Assembly (NCBI GenBank): GCA_017446225.1
Contig: JAFSRH010000076.1
Span: 1 to 64,000, forward strand
Direction: 5' to 3'
Length of the DNA: 64,000 nt
Origin: Oscillibacter sp.
GTDB taxonomy: Bacteria; Bacillota; Clostridia; Oscillospirales; Oscillospiraceae
The number at the start of each line of letters is the position of its first letter. The stretch's first letter is position 1. Position numbers and translations under genes: made by a program. The notes below the pieces were generated by a model, which worked only from the letters and a program-made list of their open reading frames with translations, searched no databases and was not told the origin of the DNA. Of this stretch, positions 62,075-64,000 are shown piece after piece.

Positions 62075-62587
62075 ATGGAACATAAGTTGACTCATTTTGA
62101 CGAGCGCGGACAGGCCGTGATGGCGGACGTCTCCGGCAAAGCGGAAACGGAACGGGTTGCCGTTGCCTGCGGACGGATTCATGTCAGCGGGGAGGTGTTG
62201 CGGACGATTCGGGAAGGGACGGCCTCGAAAGGGGATGTGCTGGCCGTTGCCAGAATCGCCGGAATTATGGCGGCGAAACGTACCGGCGACTGGATCCCGC
62301 TGTGTCACCCGCTGTCCCTGACCCGTTGCGCGGTGGACTTCCGTCTGGACGAGGCGCGGCGGGAAGTGGAGGCGGTATGTACGGTCTGTACCTGTGACAG
62401 AACCGGCGTGGAGATGGAAGCGCTGACGGGCGTCAGCGCGGCGCTTCTGACGGTGTACGATATGTGCAAGGCGATGGACCGGGGAATGGAATTGACCGGA
62501 ATCCGTCTGCTGAAGAAGAGCGGCGGCAGAAGCGGAACTTGGGAACGGAAGGGAGAAGAAGGCAGTGACGAACCGGCGTACGATTGA
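62075..62587 (+). CDS. moaC: cyclic pyranopterin monophosphate synthase
   Basis: MoaC closes the pyranopterin ring after MoaA, the first stage of molybdopterin synthesis. The 170-aa product has [15 protein letters not shown] at the start, [10 protein letters not shown] and [20 protein letters not shown] at the end, the conserved active site blocks. The ATG at 62075 follows AAGGGTGGA; a GTG at 62066 is possible. The 3' end overlaps moaA by 23 bases, indicating coupling. Confidence 0.95.
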   Translation: MEHKLTHFDERGQAVMADVSGKAETERVAVACGRIHVSGEVLRTIREGTASKGDVLAVARIAGIMAAKRTGDWIPLCHPLSLTRCAVDFRLDEARREVEAVCTVCTCDRTGVEMEALTGVSAALLTVYDMCKAMDRGMELTGIRLLKKSGGRSGTWERKGEEGSDEPAYD

Positions 62588-63530
62588 CTATCTCCGGATT
62601 TCCGTAACGGACCGCTGTAATCTCCGGTGCGTCTACTGTATGCCGGAGGGAGGATGTCCCGAAACGCCACGGCACGAAATTCTGTCCTATGAGGAAATTG
62701 TACGGGTTGCGGGCGTACTGTCGGGCGTTGGTATCCGGCATTTACGCGTAACGGGCGGGGAACCGATGGTACGGCCGGGGTGTCTGGATTTGGTGCGGCG
62801 TCTGCGCGGCCTTCCGGGGATTGAAAGCGTTTCCATGACCAGTAACGGGCAGCTCCTCTACGGCAGAATCGCCGAGGCCCGGGACGCCGGACTGTCCGCG
62901 TTAAATCTGAGCATAGACAGCCTGTGTCCGGAAACTTACGCCCGTCTGACGCGCGGCGGCTGTGTCCGGCGGACGCTGGACACGCTCTTTGAAGCGATCC
63001 GGGCCGGACTGCCCGTGAAAATAAACGCGGTTCCTCTCCGGGGCGTCCCCGCGGAGGACTGGACGAATCTGGCGGAGTTAGCGCGGGAGTATCCCGTCCG
63101 CGTACGCTTTATTGAACTCATGCCCATTGGGCGCGCGCAAGGACTGGAAGGCGTCCCTCAACGGGAGGTGATGGAACGGCTGTCCGCGGCCTTCGGACCG
63201 CTCCGCCCGGATAAGACCCCGTACGGGCACGGTCCCGCCGTCTATTACCGTCCGGACGGGTTCGCCGGTTCCATTGGATTCATCAGCGCCGTTACGCGCG
63301 AGTTTTGCGGCTCCTGTAACCGTCTGCGGCTGACGGCGGACGGCTTTTTGAAGCTCTGCCTGAACCGTGCCGGCGGTCTGGACTTGCGGGGACTGCTCCG
63401 CGGCGGGGCCGACAACGTGCGCTTGGAGACGGAAATCAGGGAGGCCATCGCCCGGAAACCGGAACGTCACGGCTTTTTTGAACGTCTCCCGGACCGGGAA
63501 ACGCGTACCATGAACGGAATTGGAGGTTGA
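62565..63530 (+). CDS. moaA: GTP 3',8-cyclase (radical SAM)
   Basis: MoaA converts GTP to 3',8-cyclo-GTP. The 321-aa product has the radical SAM cluster motif [13 protein letters not shown], the SAM-binding VTGGEPMVR, and the C-terminal cluster ligands [13 protein letters not shown] followed by the third Cys in LKLCL. A GTG start at 62565 is used, with GGGAGAAGAAGG in front, inside the end of moaC. It is normal in length apart from a missing GG terminus typical of some MoaA; the last residues are NGIGG. Confidence 0.95.
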   Translation: MTNRRTIDYLRISVTDRCNLRCVYCMPEGGCPETPRHEILSYEEIVRVAGVLSGVGIRHLRVTGGEPMVRPGCLDLVRRLRGLPGIESVSMTSNGQLLYGRIAEARDAGLSALNLSIDSLCPETYARLTRGGCVRRTLDTLFEAIRAGLPVKINAVPLRGVPAEDWTNLAELAREYPVRVRFIELMPIGRAQGLEGVPQREVMERLSAAFGPLRPDKTPYGHGPAVYYRPDGFAGSIGFISAVTREFCGSCNRLRLTADGFLKLCLNRAGGLDLRGLLRGGADNVRLETEIREAIARKPERHGFFERLPDRETRTMNGIGG

Positions 63531-63533
63531 GAC

Positions 63534-64000
63534 ATGGGAACGGTAGAAGCGATTTGCGTCAGCGGCCGCCGCGGAACGCCTAAGACGCCGGTGAACAGCG
63601 CGCGGTTCGTTGCGTCTTTCGGGATTCGGGGGGACGCCCACGCGGGCGACTGGCACCGGCAGGTAAGCCTTCTCAGCGCCGAACGGGTTGACGAATTCCG
63701 CGCCCGGGGGGCCGAAGTGGCGTACGGCGCGTTCGGGGAAAATCTGGTCGTACGCGGACTGGATTTCCGTACCCTTCCGGCGGGAACGCTTCTGCGCTGT
63801 GGGGACGTCCTTTTGGAAATGACGCAGATCGGCAAGGACTGCCACAGCCATTGCGCGATTTATCAGCGGATGGGAGATTGTATCATGCCCCGTGAAGGCG
63901 TATTCGCCCGGACGCTGGAGGGCGGCGTTATTTCCGTGGGGGACCGTATGACCGTGGAGGGACGCCAAACGGCGTGGCGGGCGGCGGTCGTTACGCTGAG
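63534..64000 (+). CDS. MOSC-domain protein, probably fused to MogA (cut by window end)
   Basis: The frame from the ATG at 63534 (TTGGAGG upstream) is open to the window end. The first ~140 residues are a MOSC domain (FGIRGDAHAGDWHRQVSLLS, GENLVVRGLDF, IGKDCHSHCAIYQ with the conserved Cys). At the edge the sequence AWRAAVVTL resembles the first strand of a MogA/MoaB domain (AVVTLS), as in known MOSC-MogA fusions. Its role would be sulfur transfer to, or adenylylation of, molybdopterin. The fusion cannot be confirmed here. Confidence 0.85.
   Translation, partial: MGTVEAICVSGRRGTPKTPVNSARFVASFGIRGDAHAGDWHRQVSLLSAERVDEFRARGAEVAYGAFGENLVVRGLDFRTLPAGTLLRCGDVLLEMTQIGKDCHSHCAIYQRMGDCIMPREGVFARTLEGGVISVGDRMTVEGRQTAWRAAVVTL

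Noticed and set aside
1..64000. tRNA, rRNA, prophage or toxin-antitoxin genes
   Set aside because: None recognised on either strand by eye; a tRNAscan or profile search could still find a weak case.

Overview
The window comes from the chromosome of a GC-rich, endospore-forming anaerobe of the class Clostridia, most like Oscillospiraceae/Ruminococcaceae-type gut bacteria; genus is inference. Supporting signs are spoIVB-spo0A, a SpoIVFA/SpoIVFB-like protease pair, spoIIE, SigI/RsgI, a T-box leucine operon, a flavodiiron protein (FprA), ThyX in place of ThyA, and a molybdenum hydroxylase cluster of the clostridial selenium-dependent type. No rRNA, tRNA, CRISPR array or prophage was seen.

Layout. 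0.1-5.7 kb: spoIVB, spo0A, coaX and a large LRR-Roc-COR GTPase. 5.7-11.7 kb: leuA-(50-aa ORF)-leuC-leuD-(foreign membrane protein)-leuB on the minus strand behind a T-box and a clear sigma-A promoter. 11.8-13.4 kb: a divergently transcribed, highly structured RNA candidate followed by a secreted leucine-rich repeat protein. 13.4-15.6 kb: M50 and M23 peptidases plus a small hydrolase. 15.7-18.6 kb: infC-rpmI-rplT, interrupted by a TnpB-only IS200/IS605-type element. 18.6-25.1 kb: carA and a carB-dapF fusion, an HD phosphohydrolase and a membrane protein. 25.2-30.4 kb: an acyl-CoA dehydrogenase/EtfA/rubredoxin fusion, an RNHCP protein, FprA, ThyX and uracil-DNA glycosylase. 30.5-35.5 kb: two GH32 enzymes around a HAD phosphatase, then an acyltransferase. 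35.8-39.3 kb: sigI-rsgI. 39.4-43.9 kb: a polar amino acid ABC transporter and a GntR-controlled ABC exporter. 44-50 kb: cardiolipin synthase, dCMP deaminase, a pyruvyltransferase/FrhB fusion and an SLH protein. 50-52.9 kb: hydrolase remnant, spoIIE behind a Spo0A-type promoter, and a MITE-like element. 52.9-64 kb: a xanthine-dehydrogenase-like gene set (minus strand) divergent from a molybdenum cofactor maturation operon (mocA/modE fusion, xdhC, moeA-like, moaC, moaA, MOSC).

How the genes work together. The redox cluster at 25-29 kb suggests that one polypeptide oxidises an acyl-CoA, moves electrons through an ETF-like FAD site to its own rubredoxin, and could pass them to the adjacent flavodiiron oxygen or NO reductase. 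The cluster at 53-64 kb is a self-contained molybdenum hydroxylase island: structural subunits on one strand and cofactor synthesis or insertion on the other, from back-to-back promoters. Regulatory RNA (T-box, candidate structured RNA, possible translation-factor leader, probable TnpB omega RNA) is prominent between 11 and 18 kb.

The most unusual items are the AcdA-EtfA-rubredoxin/FprA set, the CarB-DapF fusion whose first DapF catalytic cysteine is alanine, the unassigned multibranched RNA, the bacterial ROCO protein, and the pyruvyltransferase/FrhB fusion. All function calls rest on motif recognition by eye; no database search was run.
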